A DNA stretch of 64,000 nt from Camarhynchus parvulus (lineage: Eukaryota; Chordata; Aves; Passeriformes; Thraupidae). A program made the position numbers and the translations under genes. The stretch is from assembly GCF_901933205.1 (NCBI RefSeq), contig NC_044571.1, positions 57,101,994 through 57,165,993 of the forward strand, written 5' to 3'. This document shows positions 14,701 to 25,690 of the stretch, piece after piece. The notes below the pieces were generated by a model. It was given only the letters and a program-made list of their open reading frames with translations. It made no database searches and was not told the DNA's origin. Each line of letters opens with the position of its first letter. Positions within the stretch are counted from its first letter, which is position 1.

Positions 14701-17700
14701 TAGGTAGAGGATCACTGCTAGAACTTGCAAATACTTATTTTACAAATGGGAATTCACAATATAACAGTAGAAAAATGTAATCTGTTGGAAATTTCTTGTA
14801 TATACTTCCCTTCAATAGGCAAATTGTCATGAGCACTTCCCAAAAGGCTGCAAAGATACAGAACTGAAAATACTTTTCTTAACACTTACACCCTCTTCTC
14901 ATTTAAAGCTGCTGTTGCCTAGAGTTTGATTTATATTCTACATTTAAAAATTTCTGGGAAGAGATTTCATCCCATCAGCACCACTTACATACTGGTAATT
15001 TGACTAGCAAAAAAAAAAGGAAAACCAGTCATCAAGCCATACAAGTAAACATTTTGAAAATAAAGAATAGATTATTCTGACAAAGATAAAAATAATAGGT
15101 CTTCATAGAAGTAAAACAAAAACCCTAAAATATCATCATGTGGAATGAGGTGTTAAATTCATTTGGGTTGTTTGACCTTTGTTTTTGATGGTAGACCTGG
15201 CAGTCCATGGTCCCACTGTGAACTCCTCAATGTTATGGATTAGAAAGGTTTACCAGGAGCCTACTTCTGATGTCAAAGGGTTCCCTTACTCAAAGAGAGA
15301 CTCACCAATTATCCCCCGTCTGATTCTGATTCTTTTTCCTTTATATAATAGCTGCAGGTCACAGAGAATCTGCATTTCTAATAACAATTTAATCATTGTA
15401 AACCCTACTTTTTTTTCGATCTAATTTGGTTTTCAAACACTTCGGAAAATTTTTATATTTTAGTCGATGCATTTGGCCTTAAGCTTAGCCTTGCAGACAT
15501 CTTGCATGTACACATACTTCCCTTCTTATCTCTCCAAGGAAAGATCCTCTAACTGCAACAAATTATTTGCCATTGAAATATGGGTATTCACAATGATCCA
15601 GCTAACTTTGAATAGGTTATGACTTCTGACACATACTCTAAACCTGTAGATTGGGAAAGGATGGAGCTGTTGAGAAAACTGTGATAGAGAAAAAATGCAA
15701 CTTGCTCATCCTTGTGACAGACTCATCTTGTGGGGATCCCCATCTGCAGCACAGCCATCTGTGCTTTTTATTTACAGGTATTTCCTTTTTGGTCATTGTA
15801 GTGTAGTTTCCAAGTGCATTATTTTATCACCAGCAAGGGTCTTCAACTTTTCCAACACGTGGACAATATTTTCAGAAAGTGATTGTCTAATGGATGCTTT
15901 TCTTATCTGTGATCAATTGCAGCCTTAGGACAACAAGTTTCGTACAGGGATAAAGAGGTTAACCAAGCTCATATGCAATTGAGGTATACATATTTTATCC
16001 TTATAGAACCAGTGGTCCATACTGTCTGATTCTGTTCATTATTTAATCTCTCACTCCTGTCTGCTCTACTTCCTCCTCTTTCCTTGCTCCCTATATCCTG
16101 AATCTGCACTATCTAATGTCTGTCTCCCTTTCATTTTTAGTGTCTTTTGTTTTTTTCTCTTCAGTTGCAGAACTGGAATAAAAATACCTTTTTTTCTCCC
16201 TTCTGTTATTTCATCTGTGTTATGCCAGAGCTTCTGATAAATAAAATACCTGAATACATGGAGGAAAAAGGCTTAAAGGAGGCCTTCTCACTGTGCAGTT
16301 CTGTGGATAAATATGCTTTAGAAAGCTTTTTCCCCTGAGTGTTTATTCAAAGATAATTTATTATGTTATTAAGGAAACAAAACCATGACACCTGCATTTT
16401 CATTACTCTCAGTGATTTTATCTGAGTCTTCAGACTATAGGTAAGTACTATGGTAACTCCAAATATATAACTAAGTAATTCAAGGTAAATAAAGTAATGA
16501 TTCTCTCACAGTTTAAAATGAGATTCCCCTGAGTTCAAATCAGAGCAGGAGTCTGTCTCAGCTGCTTTGGAGGAAATAATCTCTCCTCACTGGTACTCTG
16601 GGGAGCCACGTCAGAGTAGGTCTCTAAGCTAGTCACTAGCTTAGAGGCATGAACAAGATCATGGGTCAGGCCCTGGAGCTATAGGTTGTGCACAGTATGA
16701 AAGCAAAAGTATGAAAGAGGAATGTACCACATGCTAGTTTTTCTATCCTAAGGAAAGGGTTATCATATAGACTCACAGACTATTAAAATGAGGTGAGCAC
16801 AAAGGATTTCATAACACAGTACAGAGCTCTGCTTCAGAAGAAATCCCCAATGTTTTTGCTATGGATTTGTCAGAGGGTGATCATGGTTAAAAAAGATCTA
16901 AACCAAGCAGAAGAAGGTATCTGGCAAAGGCATGGCAGAGGAATACTAAGCAACAGGCAGAGCACTGAAACAATTGCAGTGGGAATCATGTAGAATTTCT
17001 TGATGCACGCCCAACCCAGCTGTGTGATACCTGTAGAGAGGGCCAGATGTGTTTTCATCACTGCACCCTCTTCACACTGGCTCTGCAAACTCTAGCCTCA
17101 GGGCCTGCCCCTGTGAGCTCAAGCATTGAGCTGCACCCTTTCTGTGAACAAAAAGACTTAAAAAACCGTAAAGGAAGTATCAAGTATATCTCATGGGCAA
17201 TAAAAGATCAAAAATTAAAGTATGTTAAACTAGTTACTATATATAGATTGATATTTACAGAATCTATTTAATTAATAATTAGGCTGCATTTGTGACTATT
17301 AAGAGCTCTATTAAATTATTATATTTTTATATAAAATCATGCTTTTTCATATAATTTAATTTTATGTAAGTAAACAAGGAACAATAAATTGTTGGCAATT
17401 TTAATTCGAAGAAAACTACTTTTCCATAGCCACTGCATGCCAACTCATCCGTAACCCTTCCCACTCACTCATAAGAGAGTGTGATACCATGTTCTGGGAA
17501 TTAGTTATACACAACATGATACAGCAGAATATATTCAATAATAGTATTGGACAAAATTTTGTCCTCATCACTTCAGTTATCAGTAAATAAGAGAATAATT
17601 TCATCTGGTGTATTTGTCATTGTGATCAATGTCATTATTAATCACATCTAGAGCATTATACTTAATTTGGCTTCTACCCTAAAGGGCTTTCCTTTCCCTT

Positions 17701-18054
17701 TTCCTTTTGTTAGCTGGGTGGTTGCTGGTCACAAAGTATTCCTACTTCTTGCTGTCTTTGCTTTGTGTGGAAGCAAAGGCTCTGAGGTGGGCCTGAAATC
17801 TGCCATATGCATTGTGATTGCATCCAACAGAGCTGTGACTCCACAGACTTGTCCATCGAGCAGGGGCTGCAGTACCTAGAAAGGGATGCTAATTAAAGAC
17901 CCATTATAGGTAGACCCCTTGATGTGCAGGTGCGCAAGACAAGAAAATTCACATCTGTAGTTTCCCACTGAAACAATACTTTATGTAATACTAGCAACAA
18001 AAAAATTACTATATAAAGTGGAGAGAATGTGTAGAAAGTGTGATTTAAAACTAG
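11757..18054. other. Intergenic DNA, no gene seen
   Basis: Short open frames lack family hallmarks. A purine-rich stretch lies near 11830-11950. The one distinctive structure is the 25-bp palindrome at 16622-16646. Confidence 0.65.
16622..16646. repeat. Perfect 25-bp palindrome (12-bp arms, 1-nt centre)
   Basis: ctctaagctagt-c-actagcttagag is a perfect inverted repeat. No poly(T) or gene border suggests a terminator. Its function is unknown. Confidence 0.93.
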
Positions 18055-18410
18055 ATAAGCACAGAAATATTTTGGTTGAAAAAGACCCTTAAGGTCTTCA
18101 AGTCCAGCCACTAACAACATTTTCAAGCCCTAAGCACCATGTCTACACATCTTTTTAATACTTGCAGGGTTGGTGATTCAACCACTTCCCTGGGAAGCCT
18201 GTTCTGATGCTTGACAACCCTTTCAGTGAAGAAATTTTTCCTAGTATTGAATCTAAAATCCTCCTGGCACAAGTTGAGTATGTTTTTTCTTGTCCCATCA
18301 CTCCCTACTTGTAAGAGGCAGAGATATTCACCTCATTTTAACCTCCTTTCAGGTAGTTGTAGAGAGAGATAAGGTCTCCTGTCAGACTCCTTTTCTCCAG
18401 ACTAATTTAC
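18055..18410 (-). mobile_element. CR1 LINE 3' end, old copy
   Basis: Read on the minus strand this is the terminal ~350 bp of a CR1 element. The left edge carries the element's 3' end (plus-strand gaccc-ttaag-gtctt-caagtcc, the counterpart of 'ggaccttaaagatcatctagtcc'). To the right come recognisable blocks such as 'ggttggtgattcaaccacttccctgggaagcctgttc' in outline and 'ataaggtctcctgtcagactccttttctccagact'. The 5' part is truncated, as is usual for CR1. The copy is diverged, so it is not recent. Confidence 0.88.
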
Positions 18411-19560
18411 AGACTGTCATAAATGAAAAGAATTTTTTCCAGAATATTTAGCTTCTCATCCTTATGCAACACAGAAAATTTAATATATTTATTATTGTAC
18501 ACATAACAAAAATTACATTTGTCTACTCTTTTTCAGAAAGGAATTGGGTTTTTTGATCCAGAACTAAAGGAGTAGGAGAACTCCCTTTTGAGTTTATTCT
18601 GTGCCAGCCTCTTCAAAAGCAGTCTCTTAACAGGCCTTGGGAGAATTCTCTACAGGGATAAGAGCAGTTCAAAACTCTCTGAGAACTCCAGGAAGACAGA
18701 GGTGTTCCTAAGAAAGTCTATTAGCATCTTTTGACAAGTGAGGGAAACTAAGCTGTCCTAGGCCATACCTACCTTAATGTTGTACAGTGCTTTCTAATTT
18801 GGGACATTTTGGTCAAAACATTCATCATGAAATATCGGAGTGGTGTTCTCTCTCAGAATATGGCGACCCATGTCATTACAACATCCATAGGTGAGGAAAA
18901 GCAAAGATAAGATATATCTCCATTCAGGAATAAAGGCATAAAGCTTTAATGATGTGGACTCAGTTCTGCCCCCATATATTTGGTTCCTCTCTTGGGTGTA
19001 TTTTGGAAACTTCTTTAAGATAAACACAGGAATGAAAGCGCTGTGTCTTGCAGTGCAGTAGTGACAAGAAATAGTGTTGAAAAATATGTTTGTTACCTGA
19101 TCAAGAATGAATGCAACATGAAGGCAGTTAGGACAATGAATACTTGAGAGAAAACAACAAAAACCAGGAGCCTAGACCAGGCCCTACATCAGCAACATCT
19201 ACGTAAAACATCAGATCTCTCCATACATCCGCAGACACTTCCTTTCCTAGAAGAGGGAGCCAAACCTCTGGGTGGTGCTCTCACAGAAAGAATAGATGGG
19301 CACACACAATAGTTGAACAATATCCTCATAAGCTGAATAATCAAGAGAGAAAGGAGAAAGATCTCACCAGCAAGAAAGATCAGCAATGGAGTACTTTTTC
19401 TTGCCATTAAATTGGCAAGATAGATCACAGGTGATACCTGTTACTACTATTAATTTATATTAATGTTTTAGAAATTTACTTTTGCTTTACTATATGACCC
19501 TTTCTTCCTATAAAGGATTGGGGGTTTTTGAATGGCAAAATAAATATTTTCCCTCCTGGA

Positions 19561-19765
19561 AATACAAACAAAACAAAACAATACAAAATCAATCAACCAA
19601 TGAAAAAGCTCTAAAAAAGCAACAACAAAACAACAACAAAAACCAAAACCAAACCAAGCTAAGGAAAAAAAAAAAAAAAACAAAACAAACTAAAAAACCC
19701 CAAAAACCAAACCATCAAACCAAACCAAAGAGCTACAAACCAAATCAAACGAAAAAACAAGAGCT
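19561..19765. repeat. A/C-rich low-complexity tract
   Basis: About 200 bp almost devoid of G and T on the plus strand. It is made of AAAAC, CAACAA and CCAAA units around a run of 16 or more A at ~19665-19680. The open frame through it encodes Lys/Gln/Asn/Pro and the opposite strand Phe-rich sequence; neither is a gene. Confidence 0.92.
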
Positions 19766-20356
19766 ACTCTATCTTCTTCTCCTAGTGAGAACAGAGGCTT
19801 CTATTGCTGAAGTTTTTCTCTTATTGACTCCCTGAAAGAAACATTTTAGAATTTAAAAACCTCGGTTGGAATTGTCAAAAATATTAGATTTTAAAATTTT
19901 TTTCCATTATTTTGTGTAGCATTACCTTCAGGCTTTGGATTTGGTTAAGAATTTATCTTGTACTCTAAAGAACCCCTTGACATTTCATGTTGTCTATCTG
20001 TGTAACAATTTATAAAGAAGGATGCCATTGCTTTTAAGCAGGAATACATCTATTTCACACAAGATTAACTTCCAGGTTGGCGGGCTGAGGAGAGATTTTA
20101 TGTTCATTTTAAACTTGAACTAAGCAGAAATCAGTTACAGAGTCAACCTGCAATTAGATGAGGGAGCTTGAGGTTGCCACACAGATCTCTGTCCTGTTGC
20201 ACATTAATTTGCTGTTGTCATAAAGGTAGACTTGAGATTTCCCCACTTTCAGCAGCTTGTTCCTGTTTTCTCACTGCTATTTGCCATTCTTTCAGTAATA
20301 TCAGTGCCACTTTTTATGGTACTGAAATATAATTGTAGCCATTTTAGTGCCCTTTG

Positions 20357-20400
20357 TTAAAAAAAAAAGAAAACAAAAACAAACAAACAAACATACAAAA
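20357..20400. repeat. A-rich (AAAC)n tract
   Basis: A run of A is followed by aaaacaaaaacaaacaaaca-type units. Simple sequence. Confidence 0.85.
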
Positions 20401-20650
20401 CCTCAGAGATTAGCACAACTATAAAACAAGCACTTGGGAACAGGCATAAATCTCATGAACTAAATCAAATTCCAAAAGCAGTATTATATTTGGTGACATC
20501 CTAAGATGTATATTCATGTTCCAGCAGCTCTGAAGATTCCAGTATCACATTGTCACCCCAACCCTTCAAATTTTACAGTGATACATATTTAGCATTGAAG
20601 GTGCGAAAAGAAAAAAAAAGTACAATATTGTAGGTTGTATGTTGTCCTGT

Positions 20651-20862
20651 TGTGGTGGGTTGATATGGGCTGCCCTTTCTTCAATGTACTTCCCCCAGAG
20701 TGGCACCTTCTTGGCTGAAGGGCTTAGCCATGTTCTGTGATAGCTCTGCTGGTCTTGGCTGGACTCGCCCATGTTTGGCACCAGAGAGCCCCGGCCTGTC
20801 TTCACAGAGGCCACCCCTGCAGCCCGTTTGCTGCCAAAATTTTGTCACCAACAAATAATACA
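20651..20862 (+). mobile_element. Short solo LTR with large internal deletion
   Basis: It begins TGTGGTGGGTTGATATGGG and ends ACCAACAAATAATACA, so it keeps the TG...CA ends of an LTR. The right half (ggcttagccatgttctgt..., agaggccacccctgcagccc, gctgccaaaattttgtcacc) matches the 3' part of an avian LTR family whose intact copies are, as I recall, several hundred bp longer. About 212 bp remain, so most of U3 is gone. I could not see a convincing target-site duplication. Confidence 0.72.
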
Positions 20863-23800
20863 GTTACCCCATAAGCTAGCAGGAGAACAAATAAACAAAA
20901 AAGGAATAAAAGAAAAGACAAATATATGGAAAAATTGTCTGTGGGGAATTTTATTTGTTGTTGCAAATTGATGCTTAGCACTATATTGTCAAAAATAGTT
21001 AAAATAGTAAATTTAGTGTAAGGATTTGACAGGTCCAGAGGTTTGGAGTTATTTCACATATTGTTTCACTCCATTTTGTTAGTAGTGCCATTTCTTTTGT
21101 CCCTTGTGCAGTGCAAATACACCATTGATTCCTCATAAAAAGGATTACTTTCCTTATTACAAGTTTTAATGGACTCTAGGCAGAATTGTGCTCCCTGTCC
21201 TATGTAATTCTGGCTTGTGTTAACTGGTGGGTATGGGTCCCAGAGAGCCACTGCATCGTCTGCGCTCTAACAGTCATCAGCAACTCATCAGCACGAAGAG
21301 TAAATTTGGCTTTTGCAAGTAAATTCTGCCTCCTGACTGTAATAGGCACTGTTACTTTAATGCAATCACAAGACCAGAGGATAAGGATTAGGACAGTTTC
21401 TCTGGATTTTGTAAAAGAAGTGGCATTTTAATTATGTACACTAGAATAGAATTAAGCTCTTTCACTTACTAAACTCCAGATATTACAACTCTTGAAATCA
21501 CCTGGGGTAAGTTGAAGACTTTACCTAAGGGAAAAGGCCTTATGAAGGCCAACCTGGATGGGCCTTTGAGCAGCCTGATCCGGTGGTCATATCATTGCTC
21601 ATGGCAACGGGCATGGGGTGTTGGAACTAAATGATCTTTAGGGTCCCTTCCAACCCAAATCATTCTCTGATTATAAGATTCAGTGACATCAGGAAAGTGT
21701 CTGCCACCTATAATTTGGATTTTTTTCCTCATTTTCTAGACTTTAAATATAAGCCTTAGCTTTGCAAAAACATCTTTCTCCTACTTTTAATGTGTATTGC
21801 ATTTCCAATTCCTTTTACCATAAAAATATATTTTGCATTACACAGCTCTTCTTTTCACCTTTATGGATCGATTAGGTTATGCCTCTTCTGTGTTCCCAGA
21901 CAAGTGCCAGTGAAGCAATTTCCAAGCAAACACAGTAGTTAAGAGCTCTTGGCATTTTCCCCAAGTATTGCTAAAAAGATAGATACAGAGGACCTTAAGA
22001 AGCTGGGTTAAGTCTGATCTGCCTACAATTAAATATTTTGAAGATGAGGGGAGACAACTGATGTTAGAAATTTGCTATTCGTTATTCTACTGATGAATTA
22101 AGTAAAAAATACTAAAAATACAAAGACTTCCTGTACTGTAGAACAAATCAAGTAATCAGAAAAATCCCAGAGGTGATAAAAAGATAATAACTGATTCCAA
22201 TCTACTCCAGTATTTTCTAGGACCAACCAAGAAGATGCTTCAGCCTGGCTGATATTGAACTACAAGAGTTTGCCAATTTAATACACTTAAGACTATTTAT
22301 TAAAGCCGTATGGAATTTTTCAGTGAAATTTCTGAAATATCTGTATTGCCCAAACTGTAGTTCCATTCCAATGGCTATTTAATCATCCCTACAGAAAGGA
22401 ACAAGCTAGTATAAATGAAGAGAGGATACTTACCCCCACAGCAAGTAAAAATCTGCTATGGTGTTCACTAGGTTATGGAAAAAAATTCCAAAAAAATGTC
22501 TTTAACTTTTATTTCTCACATTGTAGAAAAATAATCAGATCCTTTGATTACTGGAAATGTCAAGGTGAGTTTCTCTTTCACTGTAAAATCCAGCCTGCAC
22601 TGGAAGAGTTTCATGAATTTGCATTTCCTAATGGAAGACTTTTTCACTGTGAAACTGATAGTGTATTTTAGTTCAGAGCATTAAGCAAGAACATGTGACT
22701 TGCAGCATCAAGAACTATTCATAAAGAATACGTCAGTTGTTTGTACAATACCTCAGCATTTACAGCACTAGCTTGGGTTTTGGATTCCTACTCCATATAT
22801 TATCGGCACTGAGTTTCTCAGAAAAGCTCTTAAGAAGTATTTATGTGCCCGACTCCTAAATACAACCTTCTGGATCCATTTACTATACTATTCAGAGCTT
22901 CTCAGGGAAACTTCAAGAGCAAAATAACCTCATGTTTTAACTTGTCAGTGGCAGAGTGCCCTCCAGCCTAGTGTGAGTTAATTCTCTCTGGAAGGTCTCA
23001 CTTAGCTGGCACCCCTGGGAGCATGTTCCCTATAACCCAATCCCTCTAGATTTATTGGAGATTGACAATACTCTCTGGACCTCCAGAAATTATGTAGTAA
23101 CAGATGTTTTCATCTCATGCCCTTCTTAGTGATCTATACCTCCCATACTCAGTGGGTGGATTTATGTTCAATATGGAAAAGAAAAGAACCAGTGTAAAAG
23201 GGCTTCTTTCCAGAGCAGCTTCAGAGCATCAAGAAGGTAGAAACAGCCTGAACAAAATCACAGGGAGACCATAGGCTGGGTTTGATGTAAGTTGTAGCAG
23301 CTGTTGCCAGTCAGGAGTTTGGAAGGATTGCATCAGGTGGATTGTCCTCAGTTTTGGGGGTATTGTAAGACTGCTCGGGGGAAAGCGTGGCCTGGAACGA
23401 TTATGCTTAATGCTAAGCCAGAGAAATCCTCTCTTCACGCCGCTGCACTGGAGTGTCCTTAGGGGCTGCATTAAGAACTGACTGTGCCTGGGTAATTTAT
23501 AGATGTAGTTTGGTGTGACCTTAATACCAACAGAGAACTAGAATATGCAATCTAATTTAATTTTGAGTCTTGTAAGACTTCGCAGTAGACAAAGAAGTGT
23601 AGTATTTAGCTGGCAAATGAGGCCTAAACCTGTGGAAAATCAAGTCAGTGAATTTCTTAATGACATTTTCCACTTCCCCAGCGACCTTTATCTGATGGCC
23701 TAAAAGCACTTTACAAAAACATAACATTTCTTACAACCAAAATTAGTCAGAAGATTATGTTATTTTGTTACTTTCCCCATGGAAAATGTTGGCTTCTTGC

Positions 23801-24611
23801 TGAAAAATTAAAACTCAGAAACCTCCTGACTAAAAACTTGAAACAAAAACTCTAGGTTCAAAGACTTGCTGTAGATTTTTTGTGAAGTCATATCTGCAAT
23901 CCCCCATTCTCCACTTCTGTTGTGTGGACTGTTCTTGGTATTAAAGTTGTATCTTCTGTTGTGCTCCATGTTCTCCACTTCCTCAGAATAAAGCTCTAGG
24001 AGGCTCTTGGCCATCTCTGACTATGCTGCATAAGAACAGAAGTGATAAATCATGTGAAGGCACTATTTCATACTCAGAATCACTTTGCACTTTCAGATGA
24101 GCCCAGCTTCAAGATAGTTATTTAAGATATTAGAAAAATTCCTTATATAGTTGGATACCAGTGATAGTAGTCAACAGAATTATAGTGACTCACCCTAAAT
24201 ACCTCCAGAGCAACCTTGAGAAAAGTGAGGCAGTCTTATAAAACATGCTATGTATGTTTCTTGGCTGATTATTATAGCAATTAATCCTTTGGCTCTGAGG
24301 GAATGAGGTGCAATGACTGCCATGAACTACCTTTTTATGTGACAAAGGTCTGCCAGCCCAATCTCTCACTTTTACCACTTTGCCACTTATGGATGTATAG
24401 TCTGGCTTATGTCTGGCCCATGGGATTTCTGTCCAAGATTACTGCGGCTCAGTGGTGAAGAAAGAAATAGCCTCACTACACTTATCAGATACACACATTC
24501 CACCACGCACATTTTAAGATTGCTTGTGTGTTTTGCGTAATCAAATGAAATAAAAAAATAAAAACACAGTGCAGAATTAGAAAATGCTGATGAATAAATT
24601 AAAGAATAGAA
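20863..24611. other. Intergenic DNA around a small CR1 copy
   Basis: Only the 21.54-21.69-kb CR1 tail is identifiable. The remainder holds short chance frames. Confidence 0.65.
21543..21685 (+). mobile_element. CR1 LINE 3' tail, relatively well preserved
   Basis: A short plus-strand CR1 3' terminus. It runs from aaggccaacctggatgggcc through gttggaactaaatgatcttt to cccttccaacccaaatcatt, ending in ctctgattataagatt. The last part is a worn copy of the ATTCTATGATT repeat that ends CR1 elements. Only ~140 bp remain, a typical severe 5' truncation. It is less diverged than the other CR1 copies here. Confidence 0.93.
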
Positions 24612-25160
24612 CTGAATGGGACTCTTCAGTCAGAAGGAATATACAACAATCATCTAGTCTAGTCATCATGATCAGTCTGACTGACCAATTCAGGGCTGAA
24701 AAAAATTAAAGTATTTTATTAAAGGCATTGTTCAAATGTCACTTAAACACTTGACTGTCTTGAGGAATTGACTGCCTCTCTAGGAACCATATTACCGTGT
24801 GTGACTGTCCTCTTGGTAAAGAAATGCTTCCTAATGTTCCATTTGAACCTCTCTTAGTGCAGCTTCAAACCATTTCCATGTATTTTATCACTGGATACCA
24901 GGGAGAAAGGATCAGCTCTGCCTCTCCACTTCCCCTTCTCAGAAAGATGTAGAGAGCAAGGAGATAACCCTCAGCCTCCTTTTCCCAAATGAGACAAGCC
25001 CAAAGTTTTCAGCTGCTCCTCACAGAACATTCCTTCCAGTCACTTCACTTGCCTTGTTGGCCTTCTCTGGACACATTCAAGGACCTTCACAGCCTTCTTA
25101 AATTGTGGGACCCAGAATTGTACAGAGTATTCAGACTGTGGGCTCTGACATTATCAGAAT
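24612..25160 (-). mobile_element. CR1 LINE 3' region
   Basis: Minus-strand CR1 of about 550 bp. Plus-strand landmarks include agtattttattaaaggcatt, ggtaaagaaatgcttcctaa, tatcactggataccaggg, ctcagcctccttttccca, acattccttccagtcact and cacattcaaggaccttcac. The order fits one continuous CR1 3' segment with its 3' end at the left. It stops near 25160, where ORF2 sequence would be expected but is not continued on this strand (see the neighbouring plus-strand fragment). Confidence 0.92.
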
Positions 25161-25239
25161 CAGCTAGTATCTGGAAAAAAAAAACCAAAAACAAAATTGA
25201 AGGAATCTGTAAAAAAGTTATTCAAAGACCACAAAGAGG

Positions 25240-25690
25240 CTGATGAAAGGTATTAAAAGAATGAGCATAACTGAAGAGATGATTTAACACAGTAGAAAAC
25301 AAAGTGATCTGCTAGGAGTAGCAAAGATGTAAAATGAAAGGAAAATTGCAGAAGAGGTTAAGATAAATAACAATGGGGTTTTATTCTCTTAAAGAACATA
25401 TTGAACAAGAGGTCATTGGAAGAATTCTAAGAACCAGCCTGGGTAATTCACTGACTGAAGAGACAGACATAACTAAAGCACAATCAAATGAATTCTTTGT
25501 CTCTGTGTTCACACATAAGGTTTTGGGATGGCTGTCAGAAACAGACATAAATTTCCCAGGAGAGAAAGAAAAAATATCGAAGGAGGTACCATTCAGCCAG
25601 AACAGGTGATCAAGGAATTAGAACATCTGAAGCATAACAGATCTCCAAGACCTGGAAATATTCCCTAGACATTTCTAAAGAGAATTGCAA
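25240..25690 (+). mobile_element. LINE (CR1-like) ORF2 fragment, inverted next to the previous copy
   Basis: A plus-strand frame (25373-25609) reads ...LGNSLTEETDITKAQSNEFF then VSVFT. This resembles the linker between endonuclease and reverse transcriptase of CR1/L2-type LINEs, where 'K...LNEFFASVFT' is a hallmark. Beyond the stop, a shifted frame gives VIKELEHLKHNRSPRPGNIP, resembling 'L..L..HKS.GPDGI.P'. It is broken by stops and a frameshift. It sits ~80 bp from the end of a minus-strand CR1 3' piece, so the two may be parts of a single insertion. Confidence 0.7.

Larger units (their letters stand above)
18411..20650. other. Intergenic DNA with low-complexity tracts
   Basis: Apart from the A/C-rich tract at 19.56 kb and the (AAAC)n run at 20.36 kb, I recognise nothing. 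Open frames across the tracts are compositional. Confidence 0.65.
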
